A stretch of DNA of 64,000 bases from Rhodoferax ferrireducens (GTDB lineage: Bacteria > Pseudomonadota > Gammaproteobacteria > Burkholderiales > Burkholderiaceae_C): assembly GCA_002083775.1 (NCBI GenBank), contig MTEI01000010.1, positions 1-64,000 on the forward strand. Reading direction: 5' to 3'. The position numbers and the translations under genes are program-made. Below the pieces are notes generated by a model. It saw only the letters and a list, made by a program, of their open reading frames with translations. It was not told the origin of the DNA and ran no database searches. Positions 7,768 through 16,446 of the stretch are shown here, piece by piece. Each line of letters opens with the position of its first letter. Position 1 is the stretch's first letter.

Positions 7768-9213
7768 ATGTTAGTCAAAACCTTCAGCCAGTCTTTGTCT
7801 GCGCAACTTGCCGCGCGTTTTGCCGAGCGCATTGCCACCGGGCTGCTGGCGCCGGGTGCGCGCCTGCCATCGGTGCGGCACTGCGCCCAGCAACAGGGTG
7901 TGAGTCCCAGCACGGTGGTGGCGGCCTATGACCAGCTGTTGGCGCAGGGGCTGGTGGAAGCGCAGCGCAACCGCGGGTTTTATATAAGAAATCGTGCTCT
8001 AGCCCTTATGGATAAAGGGCAAGTAGCTATGAAAAATGATAATTCCAAAGGACTGGACAAGTCGCTGGCACCCGGCTTTGCAGCGCATCATGTGCCCGTG
8101 AACGCCACCGCGCTGATCCGTGGCATGTTTCAGGGCGGCAGTGACAAGCCGCAGCCCGGTCTGGGTGCGTTCCCGCCGGACTGGCTGGACACCCCTTTTT
8201 TGCCAGCTGCCATTCGCCGCGTGACCAGCGGCCCCCAATTCAAGGCGTTCTCAACGCAATATGGCGAGCCTGCAGGCGACCTGGGCTTGCGCCAGGCGCT
8301 GTCGGCGCGGCTGCAGTCGCTGGCCATTGACGCGACGGCGCAACACATCCTCACCACCGTGGGCGCCACACACGCGCTCGACATCGTCAGCCGCACGCTG
8401 CTGCGCGCCGGTGACTGCGTGATGGTGGAAGAGCCCGGCTGGGCCATCGAGTTTGCCCGGCTCGATGCCTTGGGCATGCGCATTCTGCCGGTGCCGCGCG
8501 GGCCAGACGGGCCAGACCTGGCGGTGATGGCGCGTTACTGCGAGCTGCACCAACCCAAGCTGTTTGTGAGTGTGAGCGTGTTGCACAACCCCACCGGCTA
8601 TTGTTTGAGCCCCGGCAGCGCACACAGGCTGTTACAGCTGGCCAACACCCACAACTTTGTCATCGTCGAAGACGACACCTACAGCCACCTGGCGCCCGAG
8701 CATGCCACCCGCCTGAGCGCTCTGGACGGCCTGCAGCGCACCATTTATGTCAGCGGTTTCTCCAAAATTCTGGCACCGGGCTGGCGCATCGGCTTTTTGG
8801 CGGCGCCCCCGCATCTGTATGAGCAATTGCTCGATACCAAGCTGCTGGCCACCCTCACTACCCCGGCGCTGCTGGAGAAAGCCCTGGCCTGGTGCATGGA
8901 GCAGGGCCAGCTGCGCCGCCACGCCCAGCAGGTGCGCACCCGGTTGGATCAGGCGCGCAGCCGCAGCGTGAAGCTGGCGCTGGCCGCAGGCTGCAGCTTT
9001 GCCGCGCCGCCCGCCGGGCTGTTTGGTTGGGTCGATACCGGCGTGGACACCGACGCGCTGGCGCAGCGCATGCTCGATATGGGTTACCTGCTGGCCCCGG
9101 GCTCGCTGTTTCACGCCAACCGCAAGCCGGGTACGCTGATGCGCATCAACTTTTGTACCACCCAGGAAGCGGCTTTTTGGCAGGTGTTTGAAACCATTCG
9201 GGCCACCCTGTAA
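7768..9213 (+). CDS. MocR/PdxR-type transcriptional regulator (GntR HTH + aminotransferase domain)
   Basis: 481 aa. Residues about 5-75 are a GntR winged helix (L-P-S-V-R..Q-Q-Q-G-V-S-P-S-T-V-V-A-A-Y-D-Q-L). Residues about 110-480 are a fold-I aminotransferase-like domain with H-N-P-T-G-Y, E-D-D-T-Y and G-F-S-K-I (K333 for PLP). The linker (residues 77-90, A-L-A-L-M-D-K-G-Q-V-A-M-K-N) is encoded by a copy of the family A repeat, so the element has become part of the protein. ATG 7768 is chosen because the family begins just before the HTH; the open frame further upstream lies in the promoter region. Likely controls the divergent LysE gene. Confidence 0.9.
   Translation: MLVKTFSQSLSAQLAARFAERIATGLLAPGARLPSVRHCAQQQGVSPSTVVAAYDQLLAQGLVEAQRNRGFYIRNRALALMDKGQVAMKNDNSKGLDKSLAPGFAAHHVPVNATALIRGMFQGGSDKPQPGLGAFPPDWLDTPFLPAAIRRVTSGPQFKAFSTQYGEPAGDLGLRQALSARLQSLAIDATAQHILTTVGATHALDIVSRTLLRAGDCVMVEEPGWAIEFARLDALGMRILPVPRGPDGPDLAVMARYCELHQPKLFVSVSVLHNPTGYCLSPGSAHRLLQLANTHNFVIVEDDTYSHLAPEHATRLSALDGLQRTIYVSGFSKILAPGWRIGFLAAPPHLYEQLLDTKLLATLTTPALLEKALAWCMEQGQLRRHAQQVRTRLDQARSRSVKLALAAGCSFAAPPAGLFGWVDTGVDTDALAQRMLDMGYLLAPGSLFHANRKPGTLMRINFCTTQEAAFWQVFETIRATL
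7994..8037 (-). repeat. Family A repeat, copy A2, inside the MocR-type gene
   Basis: GCTCTAGCCC..ATAAAGGGC..AGTAGCTATG, the reverse orientation of the family. It lies wholly within the linker between the DNA-binding and aminotransferase domains and keeps the frame open, giving L-A-L-M-D-K-G-Q-V-A. The same frame is used by copies in uvrA (61008) and the SbmA-type gene (54169). Confidence 0.85.
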
Positions 9214-9281
9214 GAAATTGGCAGGGGTTTTGTACTTTTTTGCGTTTCTTAGGGTAATTACGCATTACATAGCCGTCAATA

Positions 9282-9300
9282 TTAATTAACAATTAATTAA
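9282..9300. promoter_or_regulatory. Two TTAATTAA palindromes 11 bp apart upstream of the sugar importer
   Basis: TTAATTAA occurs at 9282-9289 and 9293-9300, one helical turn apart, in an AT-rich 137-bp gap before the binding-protein gene. The spacing suggests a regulator half-site pair or a promoter UP-like region. No regulator gene is adjacent, so assignment is inference. Confidence 0.35.
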
Positions 9301-9350
9301 TTCGTGCAACATGGTGTCTGCCCGAATCAACTTTTACAGGAGATCACATC

Positions 9351-10598
9351 TTGAAACTCTCTCAATTGGCAACCGCAGTGGCATTGGTCGTGGCAGGTTC
9401 GACGGCGATGGCCGGCGAGGTGGAGGTCCTGCATTGGTGGACATCGGGTGGCGAGGCCAAGTCGGTCGGTGAGCTGAAAAAGATCATGCAGAGCAAGGGC
9501 CACACCTGGAAAGATTTTGCCGTGGCTGGTGGCGGTGGTGACAACGCCATGACCGTGCTCAAGAGCCGTGTGGTGGCCGGTAACCCGCCCGCCGCCGCGC
9601 AAATCAAGGGCCCAGCCATTCAGGAATGGGCCAGTGAAGGCGTGCTGGCCAATCTGGACACCACCGCCAAGGCCGAAAAGTGGGACAGCCTGCTGCCGCC
9701 AGTGGTGGCTGAAGGCATGAAATACAAGGGCAATTACGTGGCTGCCCCGGTGAACGTGCACCGCGTCAACTGGATGTGGGCCAACAATGCCGTTTTGCAA
9801 AAGTCCGGTGTGACGGGCGTGCCCAAGACCTGGGACGAGTTTTTTGCTGCGGCAGACAAAGTCAAAAAAATGGGCTTCATCCCGGTGGCGCACGGTGGCC
9901 AGAACTGGCAGGACTTCACCACGTTTGAAGATGTCGTGCTGGGTGTCGGTGGTGCCAAGTTTTACCAGGATGCGCTGATCAAGCTGGATCAAAAAGCCCT
10001 GACCAGCCCAACCATGGCCAAGTCTCTGGAAACCTACCGCAAAATCAAGAGCTACACCGACCCGGCGTCTCCTGGCCGCGACTGGAACCTGGCCACCGCC
10101 ATGGTGATCCAGGAAAAAGCCGCCTTCCAGTTCATGGGTGACTGGGCCAAGGGCGAGTTCACCGCCGCAGGCAAGGTGCCAGGCAAAGACTACACCTGTG
10201 CAGCCACCCCAGGCACAGCCAACGCCTACACCTTCAACGTGGATTCGTTTGCCATGTTCAAGCTGAAAGACGCTACCGCCCAAAAAGCGCAGGCTGATCT
10301 GGCAGCGGCCATCATGGGTACCGACTTTCAGGAGGTGTTCAATCTGAACAAGGGTTCGATTCCGGTGCGGCTGAACATGGATATGGCCAAGTTTGACGAT
10401 TGCGCCAAGTTGTCCAGTAAAGACTTTGTGGCCACCAGCAAGGCTGGCACCCTGTTGCCTTCGATTGCCCACGGCATGGCAGTCAAGCCTGCGGCTGAAG
10501 GCGCCATCAAGGATGCGGTCAGCCAATTCTGGAACGACGACAAGATCAGCGTCGCTGACGGCGTGAAGAGCATTGCCAAGGCGGCTGCCACGCAGTAA
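9351..10598 (+). CDS. Sugar ABC transporter substrate-binding protein, GtsA-like
   Basis: 415 aa. A signal peptide of about 21 residues ends at A-M-A-G. The mature start E-V-E-V-L-H-W-W-T-S-G-G-E closely matches the glucose/mannose-binding GtsA of Pseudomonas, as do A-G-G-G-G-D-N-A-M-T-V-L-K-S-R, P-V-N-V-H-R-V-N-W and N-K-G-S-I-P-V-R. It should bind a hexose in the periplasm and deliver it to the permeases encoded downstream. The start is TTG at 9351, supported by AGGAGA at 9338-9343 at good spacing and by the complete signal peptide; no ATG fits. A 421-bp repeat-filled gap separates it from the permease genes. Confidence 0.92.
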   Translation: MKLSQLATAVALVVAGSTAMAGEVEVLHWWTSGGEAKSVGELKKIMQSKGHTWKDFAVAGGGGDNAMTVLKSRVVAGNPPAAAQIKGPAIQEWASEGVLANLDTTAKAEKWDSLLPPVVAEGMKYKGNYVAAPVNVHRVNWMWANNAVLQKSGVTGVPKTWDEFFAAADKVKKMGFIPVAHGGQNWQDFTTFEDVVLGVGGAKFYQDALIKLDQKALTSPTMAKSLETYRKIKSYTDPASPGRDWNLATAMVIQEKAAFQFMGDWAKGEFTAAGKVPGKDYTCAATPGTANAYTFNVDSFAMFKLKDATAQKAQADLAAAIMGTDFQEVFNLNKGSIPVRLNMDMAKFDDCAKLSSKDFVATSKAGTLLPSIAHGMAVKPAAEGAIKDAVSQFWNDDKISVADGVKSIAKAAATQ

Positions 10599-10643
10599 AG
10601 CAAGGTCATCGCCACAGCTTGTCCATCTGGATGTGCGGAATCT

Positions 10644-10670
10644 GTCATCCCGGACTTGATCCGGGATCCA
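10644..10670. repeat. Family B repeat, half copy B2
   Basis: GTCATCCCGGACTTGATCCG followed by GGATCCA. Only the first palindromic half is present; the second half (ATGGATTGCGG...) is missing, unlike B1, B3 and B5. Confidence 0.8.
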
Positions 10671-10740
10671 GGTTTCGAGCACGTGGCGCAGACGTCTGTG
10701 GCTAGTACCCGCAGCAGGGTCGGGGCGTATGTCACTGCTC

Positions 10741-10954
10741 ATGTCCCCCGCCCTGCGGGCTCCTCCTTTACTTCGCTGTGACACACACCCCAACCCAGCT
10801 GCTTGACGGTGTTGGTTGTCGTTCCAAGAGTCCCCCCACCGTATCGGGACCAGACGAGTCGGGTGTTTCGCGCAGTGAGGTAAAGGAGGAGACCAAAGGC
10901 CGGAAGGCTTTTGGTCGGGGGACACGAACGGAGCGGAATACCCGACTCGTCTGG
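10741..10954. repeat. Composite inverted-repeat element
   Basis: Blocks TGTCCCCCG (10742-10750) and CTCCTCCTTTAC (10760-10771) recur exactly, inverted, as GTAAAGGAGGAG (10880-10891) and CGGGGGACA (10916-10924). A separate perfect 15-bp inverted repeat, CCAGACGAGTCGGGT (10850-10864) and ACCCGACTCGTCTGG (10940-10954), encloses the right-hand copy. Inside it ACCAAA..TTTGGT forms another stem. The element therefore looks like two inverted copies of a mobile palindromic unit rather than a simple terminator. Confidence 0.75.
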
Positions 10955-11019
10955 TTCTTATGCAAGCGCAGGAGGCCCAACAAAGGTCCCTTGGTCTTCA
11001 AAACAAAGGCAAAGTTTCT

Positions 11020-11898
11020 ATGAAATCTTTTGAAACCACCCTACCCAAGCTGGTGATCGCGCCGGGCTTTGTGCTCGGGTTTGCTTTCATCTACGGGCTG
11101 ATGATCTGGAACGGGCTGCTCTCCGTGACCAATTCACGCATGCTGCCCAACTACGATGAATTTGTCGGGCTGGAGCAGTACGTCAAATTGTGGGACATGG
11201 ACCGCTGGTACATCGCCCTGAAAAACCTGGGCATATTCAGCATCTTGTACGTCGGTGGCTCGATGCTGCTGGGCATGGTGCTGGCGATTTTTCTGGACCA
11301 GAAAATCCGTTTTGAAGGCGTCATCCGCACCATCTATTTGTACCCCATGGCGCTGTCGTTCATTGTGACCGGCACCGCCTGGAAGTGGATTTTGAACCCC
11401 AGCCTGGGGCTGGAAAAACTCATGCATGACCTGGGTTGGGCCAGTTTCAGCTTTGACTGGCTGGTGCAGTCTGACACCGCTATCTACTGCGTGGTGATTG
11501 CCGGCATCTGGCAATCGGCCGGGTTTGCCATGGCCCTGTTTCTGGCTGGCCTACGCGGCATTGACGACAGCATCATCAAAGCGGCGCAGATTGACGGGGC
11601 CAGCCTGCCGCGCATTTACTTGCGCATCATTTTGCCGGTGCTGCGCCCGGTGGTGTTTTCCACCATTCTGGTGCTCTCGCACCTGTCCATCAAGGCGTTC
11701 GATTTGGTGATGGCGCTCACCGCCGGTGGGCCGGGTTATGCGTCTGACGTGCCTGCCACCTTCATGTTCACCATGAGCTTTACCCGGGGCCAAATTGGTC
11801 TGGGCGCCGCCAGTGCAACGATGATGCTGGCCATGGTGGCGGCGATTGTGGTGCCGTATCTTTACAGCGAACTGCGGTCCAAGCCGCATGAGCGCTAA
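11020..11898 (+). CDS. Sugar ABC transporter permease, GtsB/MalF-like
   Basis: 292 aa from ATG 11020 (M-K-S-F-E-T-T-L-P-K). Six hydrophobic segments; the binding-protein-dependent permease EAA loop is about residues 184-208, with the core A-A-Q-I-D-G-A-S..I-I-L-P-V-L-R-P. It forms half of the inner-membrane channel for the sugar bound by the GtsA-like protein. An upstream in-frame ATG at 10960 would add a Gln/Lys-rich tail from the repeat region and is rejected. The second permease gene begins 18 bp after its stop. Confidence 0.9.
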   Translation: MKSFETTLPKLVIAPGFVLGFAFIYGLMIWNGLLSVTNSRMLPNYDEFVGLEQYVKLWDMDRWYIALKNLGIFSILYVGGSMLLGMVLAIFLDQKIRFEGVIRTIYLYPMALSFIVTGTAWKWILNPSLGLEKLMHDLGWASFSFDWLVQSDTAIYCVVIAGIWQSAGFAMALFLAGLRGIDDSIIKAAQIDGASLPRIYLRIILPVLRPVVFSTILVLSHLSIKAFDLVMALTAGGPGYASDVPATFMFTMSFTRGQIGLGAASATMMLAMVAAIVVPYLYSELRSKPHER

Positions 11899-11916
11899 GC
11901 CAAAAGGACACACACC

Positions 11917-12771
11917 ATGAATGCCAAAAACCTTTCCCGCCTGGCGGTGTACGCCGTGCTGCTGTTTGCCGCGCTGTTTTTTCTGGCCCCACTCTATGTG
12001 ATGCTGGCCACCAGTTTCAAGGACGCCGAGCAGATCAGATCGGGCAACCTGCTGAGCCTGCCCAATTCGCTCAATTTTGAATCGTGGACGCTGGCCTGGT
12101 CCACCGCCTGTACCGGTGTCGACTGCCGCGGCCTCAAGCCCTACTTCTGGAACTCGGTGATGATGGCCGTGCCATCTGTGCTGATCTCCACCGCCTGGGG
12201 TGCCATCAACGGTTATGTGCTGAGCATGTGGAAGTTCAGGGGGTCTGACCTGTTGTTCGGCTTTTTATTGTTTGGGGTGTTCATGCCGTTTCAGGTGGTG
12301 CTGCTGCCCATGAGCCAGATCCTCGGTTACCTGGGCCTGAGCAGTTCCATTGCGGGCTTGGTGCTGGTGCATAGTCTGGCCGGAATGGCGGGTACCACGC
12401 TGTTTTTCCGGAACTACTACACCGCCATTCCGCGTGAGCTGGTGAATGCCGCGCGCATTGATGGTGCGGGTTTCTGGCGCATCTTTATCCGCATCGTGGT
12501 GCCCATGTCGACCCCGATCCTGATGGTCACGTTGATCTGGCAGTTCACCAACATCTGGAACGACTTCCTGTTTGGCGTGGCCTTCAGCGGCGCCGACAGC
12601 AAGCCCATCACCGTGGGCCTGAACAACATGGCCAACACCACCAGCAGTGTCAAAAACTACAACGTCGACATGGCCGCAGCCATCATCGCCGGCTTGCCGA
12701 CCATGCTGGTGTACGTGCTGGCCGGTCAATATTTCGTCAAAGGTCTGACTGCCGGTGCGGTCAAAGGATGA
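11917..12771 (+). CDS. Sugar ABC transporter permease, GtsC/MalG-like
   Basis: 284 aa with about six membrane helices and the EAA loop around residues 170-198 (E-L-V-N-A-A-R-I-D-G-A-G-F-W-R-I). A short Cys-containing periplasmic stretch near residue 65 (C-T-G-V-D-C-R-G-L-K) is typical of this glucose-importer branch. It pairs with the upstream GtsB-like permease. The ATPase gene starts 24 bp downstream, so the three genes form one unit. Confidence 0.9.
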   Translation: MNAKNLSRLAVYAVLLFAALFFLAPLYVMLATSFKDAEQIRSGNLLSLPNSLNFESWTLAWSTACTGVDCRGLKPYFWNSVMMAVPSVLISTAWGAINGYVLSMWKFRGSDLLFGFLLFGVFMPFQVVLLPMSQILGYLGLSSSIAGLVLVHSLAGMAGTTLFFRNYYTAIPRELVNAARIDGAGFWRIFIRIVVPMSTPILMVTLIWQFTNIWNDFLFGVAFSGADSKPITVGLNNMANTTSSVKNYNVDMAAAIIAGLPTMLVYVLAGQYFVKGLTAGAVKG

Positions 12772-12795
12772 AACAGATTAAAGGGATTCACCATC

Positions 12796-13866
12796 ATGGC
12801 AGCTTCACTCCACATTGCAGGCATTCGCAAGGTTTTTGGCAAGGGCGACAAAGCCGTTGAGGTGCTGAAAAAGATCGACATCGAAGTCCCTCCGGGCGAG
12901 TTTCTGATCCTGGTCGGGCCCTCCGGCTGCGGCAAGTCCACGCTGCTGAACATCATTGCCGGTCTGGAAGAGCCCACCGAAGGCGAGCTGAAGATCGCTG
13001 GCAAGAACGTCATCGGTGTGGCGCCAGCGCAGCGCGACATTGCCATGGTGTTCCAAAGCTACGCGCTGTACCCGACCATGACCGTGGCCGACAACATCGG
13101 CTTTGCACTGGAAATGCGCAAGGTACCGCTGGAGGTGCGTACCAAGCGCATCCATGAAGTGGCCGCCATGCTGCAGATTGAGCAACTGCTGGACCGCCGC
13201 CCGGCGCAGCTCTCGGGCGGCCAGCGCCAGCGCGTGGCCATGGGCCGGGCCCTGGCGCGTGACCCGAAACTGTTTCTGTTTGACGAGCCGCTGAGCAACC
13301 TCGACGCCAAGCTGCGGGTGGAGATGCGCGCCGAAATCAAGCGCCTGCACCAGCTCGCGGGCATCACCACGGTGTATGTGACGCATGACCAGATCGAAGC
13401 CATGACGCTGGGCAGCCGCATTGCGGTAATGAAAGACGGCATCCTGCAACAAATTGGCACGCCCGACGAGATTTACCGCCTGCCCGCCAACACCTATGTG
13501 GCCGGGTTCATTGGTTCTCCCACTATGAATTTCATCACTGGAACCGCAAGTGGGACGGGGGCTACAAGCCTATTTTCCTTTGAAGGCGGCAGTCTGCAGC
13601 TCCCTGCACCGAAGTCGGGCAAGGTCACGCTGGGCCAGCGCCCGGAGCACATTCACCTGGCGGATGACGCCAGCTGGCGCGGCGTGGTCACCCTGGTGGA
13701 GCCCACCGGTGCCGATACCTATGTGGTGATCAAAACCGGCGTGGGCCTGATCACCGTGCGCACCCCGCCCAGCACCCAGGTCAAGGTCGGTGACAACGTC
13801 GGCATGACGGTGAGTGGCAACCACAACAACTGGTTTGACGCCCAAACCAGCCTGCGCCTAGGCTGA
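12796..13866 (+). CDS. Sugar ABC transporter ATP-binding protein, GtsD/MalK/UgpC-like
   Basis: 356 aa. Walker A G-P-S-G-C-G-K-S-T (41-49), signature L-S-G-G-Q (about 138-142), Walker B F-L-F-D-E-P-L-S-N-L-D, and a C-terminal TOBE-type regulatory domain (about 240-356), the length and layout of MalK-type subunits. It should power the importer encoded upstream; MalK-type ATPases can also be shared by several sugar importers. It ends 6 bp from the convergent GGDEF-EAL gene, leaving no room for a separate terminator. Confidence 0.93.
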   Translation: MAASLHIAGIRKVFGKGDKAVEVLKKIDIEVPPGEFLILVGPSGCGKSTLLNIIAGLEEPTEGELKIAGKNVIGVAPAQRDIAMVFQSYALYPTMTVADNIGFALEMRKVPLEVRTKRIHEVAAMLQIEQLLDRRPAQLSGGQRQRVAMGRALARDPKLFLFDEPLSNLDAKLRVEMRAEIKRLHQLAGITTVYVTHDQIEAMTLGSRIAVMKDGILQQIGTPDEIYRLPANTYVAGFIGSPTMNFITGTASGTGATSLFSFEGGSLQLPAPKSGKVTLGQRPEHIHLADDASWRGVVTLVEPTGADTYVVIKTGVGLITVRTPPSTQVKVGDNVGMTVSGNHNNWFDAQTSLRLG

Positions 13867-13872
13867 AACCGG

Positions 13873-16446
13873 TCAAATCGACCAGTCCACCGCGACTGTG
13901 TGGGTGGTGAGCTGCGAGTGCACCCATTCAAAGTCGGCTGCGGGTACTGGCCGTGAAAACAGGTAACCTTGACCATAGTCACAGCCCGCCGCCGCCAGCA
14001 GTGCGCGCTGTTGCTCGGTCTCAATGCCCTCTGCAATCACCTGCATGCCCAGCGCATGCGCCATCACGATGATGGCCTGGCACAGCGCCAGATCGGTCGA
14101 GCGTGGGACCAGTTGCCGCACAAACGACTGGTCGATCTTGATGAAGTCAATGTCAAACTTCTGCAGGTAGGCCAGCGATGAATAGCCGGTGCCAAAGTCG
14201 TCCAGCGACACGCCTATACCGTCGTCACTCATGGCCAGCAGTTGCGCCACCACGCCTTCGCTGGTGGACAGCAGCAAGCCTTCGGTGATTTCCACCACGA
14301 TGCTGTCACCGCCCAGGCCGCGGGCCCGCAGCTGCTCGATCCATGGCGTAGCCTGCGGGTCGGGGTTTTCAAACTGCACCGGGGATTTGTTGACGCTGAT
14401 CTGAAACTGCGGGTGCAGTACCCTCCGCCAGACCTGCACCTGGTCAGCTGCCTGCTGGAACACCCATTCACCCAGGGCCACGATCAGCCCGCTGCTTTCT
14501 GCCACCGGAATGAACTCGGCCGGGCTGATCAGCCCGCGTGTGGGGTGCTGCCAGCGTACCAGCGCCTCGGCCTTGTGGATGGTGCCGGTGGCCAGGGTGA
14601 CGATCGGCTGGTACACCACCCGGAACTGGTCTTGCGCCAGCGCCACGCGCAGATCACGGGTGAGCTGTGCGCGCCACTGCGCTGCTTCTTGCAGCGCCGG
14701 GGTGAAAAAGCTGAAGCGGTTGCGCCCGGCGCCCTTGGCCACATACAGCGCCTGGTCGGCATTTTTCAGCAGGTCTTCGATCTCATGGGCGTCGCCCGGG
14801 TAGACGGTGACACCGATGCTGGCCGAGATGAACACCTGGTCCAGCCCAAGCTGGAATACCGCCCCCAGCGCGGCCAGTAGTTTCTGCAGCACCACCTCCA
14901 GGTCAGCCACATGCGGGAGCTCGGTGACGATCACCATGAACTCGTCGCCGCCCATGCGCGCCACCGTGTCCACCTCGCGCAGGCAACTGCTGATGCGTCG
15001 CGCCGCCTCGATCAGCAGCAGGTCGCCGCGGTCGTGGCCCAGGGTGTCGTTGACCTCCTTGAAGCGGTCCAGGTCAATGAACAGTAGGGCCAGCTGCAGG
15101 CCGTCGCGGCGGCACTTTTTCAACTCCTGGGCCAGGCGCTCGCGCATCAGACGGCGATTGGGCAGGCCGGTCATGTTGTCAAAGTGGGCCTGCTTCCAGA
15201 TGGTCGCCTCGGCGGCCTTGCGTTTGCTGATGTCGGTGTGGGTGCCGATCATGCGCAGCGGCTGGCCTTGTGCGTCGCGGCTGATCACCATGCCACGCGT
15301 CAGGATCCACTTCCAGCTGCCGTCCTTGCAGCGCACGCGGTGTTCGTTGACGTAGCTGGGCGTCAGGCCGTCAAAGTGGGCCTGGCGGGCCTGGTGCATC
15401 TGGGCCATGTCGTCCGGGTGGGTGCGCTGGTCCAGCTCTGTGGCGTTGGTGCTGATGTCGTGCGCGTCGAGCCCGTACATGGCCAACAGGCTTTTCGAAA
15501 AAAACTCCTGTCCGCTGGGCAGGTGCCAGTCCCAGACACCGTCGCCGGTGCTCTCCAGCGCCAGTTTCCAGCGCTCTTCATTGGCGTGCAGGGCTTCCTT
15601 GGCCACGATGTAATCGGTGACATCGGCAAAGGTGCGCACCATGCTGCCGTCTTCGAGCAGCTTGCTCTTGACTTCCAGCATGCGCCCACCCGGGGTTTCA
15701 CGCACATAGTGTGCCGGTGGGTCGCCCATGCCATCGCCGTTGACATAGTCCCGGGCGTGCGCTACCACGCGGCTGGCGCCCGGCCCAAAATCACCTTGGC
15801 TGTGTTGCAGGGCGCTGAGTTGGCCCAGGGTGGGGCGCGCAGCCAGAAATTCGCCAGGCACGTTCAGCAGCTCACACACCCGTGGGTTGAAACCAATGAT
15901 GTGTTTGCTCGCGTCCAGCAGCAAAATGCCCTGGCTGATGTGGTCCAGCGTGGTCTGCAGCAGGCTTGACTTTTCGTGCAGCGCGGCATTGAGCTGGGCC
16001 AGCTCCTGCTCGGCGGCCTTGCGCGAAGACACATCGAAATGGGTGCCGACCATGCGCAGGGGTTGACCGTCGGCACTGTGGGCGACGATCGTGCCGCGGG
16101 TGGCAATCCACTTCCAGCTGCCGTCTTTGCAGCGCAGGCGCAGGTCCAGCGCGTAGTGCGGTGCGCGGCCTTGCCAGTACGCCAGTGCAGCGGCCTCCAT
16201 CGGGGCGATGTCGTCGGGGTGGATGCGCGAGGCGAACTCCTCGTAACCACCGTTGAGCTCGTGGCCCGAGTAGCCCAGCATCTGCTCCCAGCGTGCCGAG
16301 TGCGTCTGGGCCCCGGTGACCAGATTCCAGTCCCAAATGCCCGCACCCGAGCCCTCCAGCGCCATGCGCCAGGGGTTGTCCGCCTCAGCCAGCAGCTCGG
16401 CCCTGCGGTCATCCGGCGCCGGAGGGGGTGGCAGTTCAGCCTGCAT
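13873..16446 (-). CDS. PAS-PAS-PAS-GGDEF-EAL cyclic-di-GMP signalling protein
   Basis: 857 aa, cytoplasmic (no membrane segment). Domains: PAS of the PAS_3 type (about 25-145), a PAS_7-like domain (about 150-285), a second PAS_3 (about 290-410), GGDEF (about 420-585) with intact G-G-D-E-F at 499-503, and EAL (about 600-845) with K-A-E-A-L at 625-629, N-K-S-P, and D-D-F-G-T-G-Y. The two PAS_3 domains are near-duplicates (both contain L-R-C-K-D-G-S-W-K-W or V-R-C-K-D-G-S-W-K-W). Both catalytic motifs look functional, so it could make or degrade c-di-GMP. Its start overlaps the end of the histidine-kinase gene by 11 bp, linking it to that two-component pair. Confidence 0.93.
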   Translation of the reverse strand: MQAELPPPPAPDDRRAELLAEADNPWRMALEGSGAGIWDWNLVTGAQTHSARWEQMLGYSGHELNGGYEEFASRIHPDDIAPMEAAALAYWQGRAPHYALDLRLRCKDGSWKWIATRGTIVAHSADGQPLRMVGTHFDVSSRKAAEQELAQLNAALHEKSSLLQTTLDHISQGILLLDASKHIIGFNPRVCELLNVPGEFLAARPTLGQLSALQHSQGDFGPGASRVVAHARDYVNGDGMGDPPAHYVRETPGGRMLEVKSKLLEDGSMVRTFADVTDYIVAKEALHANEERWKLALESTGDGVWDWHLPSGQEFFSKSLLAMYGLDAHDISTNATELDQRTHPDDMAQMHQARQAHFDGLTPSYVNEHRVRCKDGSWKWILTRGMVISRDAQGQPLRMIGTHTDISKRKAAEATIWKQAHFDNMTGLPNRRLMRERLAQELKKCRRDGLQLALLFIDLDRFKEVNDTLGHDRGDLLLIEAARRISSCLREVDTVARMGGDEFMVIVTELPHVADLEVVLQKLLAALGAVFQLGLDQVFISASIGVTVYPGDAHEIEDLLKNADQALYVAKGAGRNRFSFFTPALQEAAQWRAQLTRDLRVALAQDQFRVVYQPIVTLATGTIHKAEALVRWQHPTRGLISPAEFIPVAESSGLIVALGEWVFQQAADQVQVWRRVLHPQFQISVNKSPVQFENPDPQATPWIEQLRARGLGGDSIVVEITEGLLLSTSEGVVAQLLAMSDDGIGVSLDDFGTGYSSLAYLQKFDIDFIKIDQSFVRQLVPRSTDLALCQAIIVMAHALGMQVIAEGIETEQQRALLAAAGCDYGQGYLFSRPVPAADFEWVHSQLTTHTVAVDWSI

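Larger units (their letters stand above)
10599..11019. other. 421-bp non-coding gap with palindromic elements between binding-protein and permease genes
   Basis: No convincing gene. It holds the first half of a family B repeat (10644-10670) and an unrelated large palindromic structure (10741-10954). The position resembles REP elements in malE-malF, where they stabilise the upstream mRNA so that binding protein is made in excess; that role here is inference. Confidence 0.7.

Noticed and set aside
9327..10925. 532-aa open frame antisense to the sugar-binding-protein gene
   Set aside because: It mirrors a well-supported gene and consists of His/Gly/Val-rich low-information sequence, as produced by codon bias in GC-rich DNA.
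13546..13575. GGGGGCTACAAGCCTATTTTC in the sugar importer ATPase, similar to the right flank of family A
   Set aside because: No stem or left flank, and the translated residues fit neither of the family A readings.
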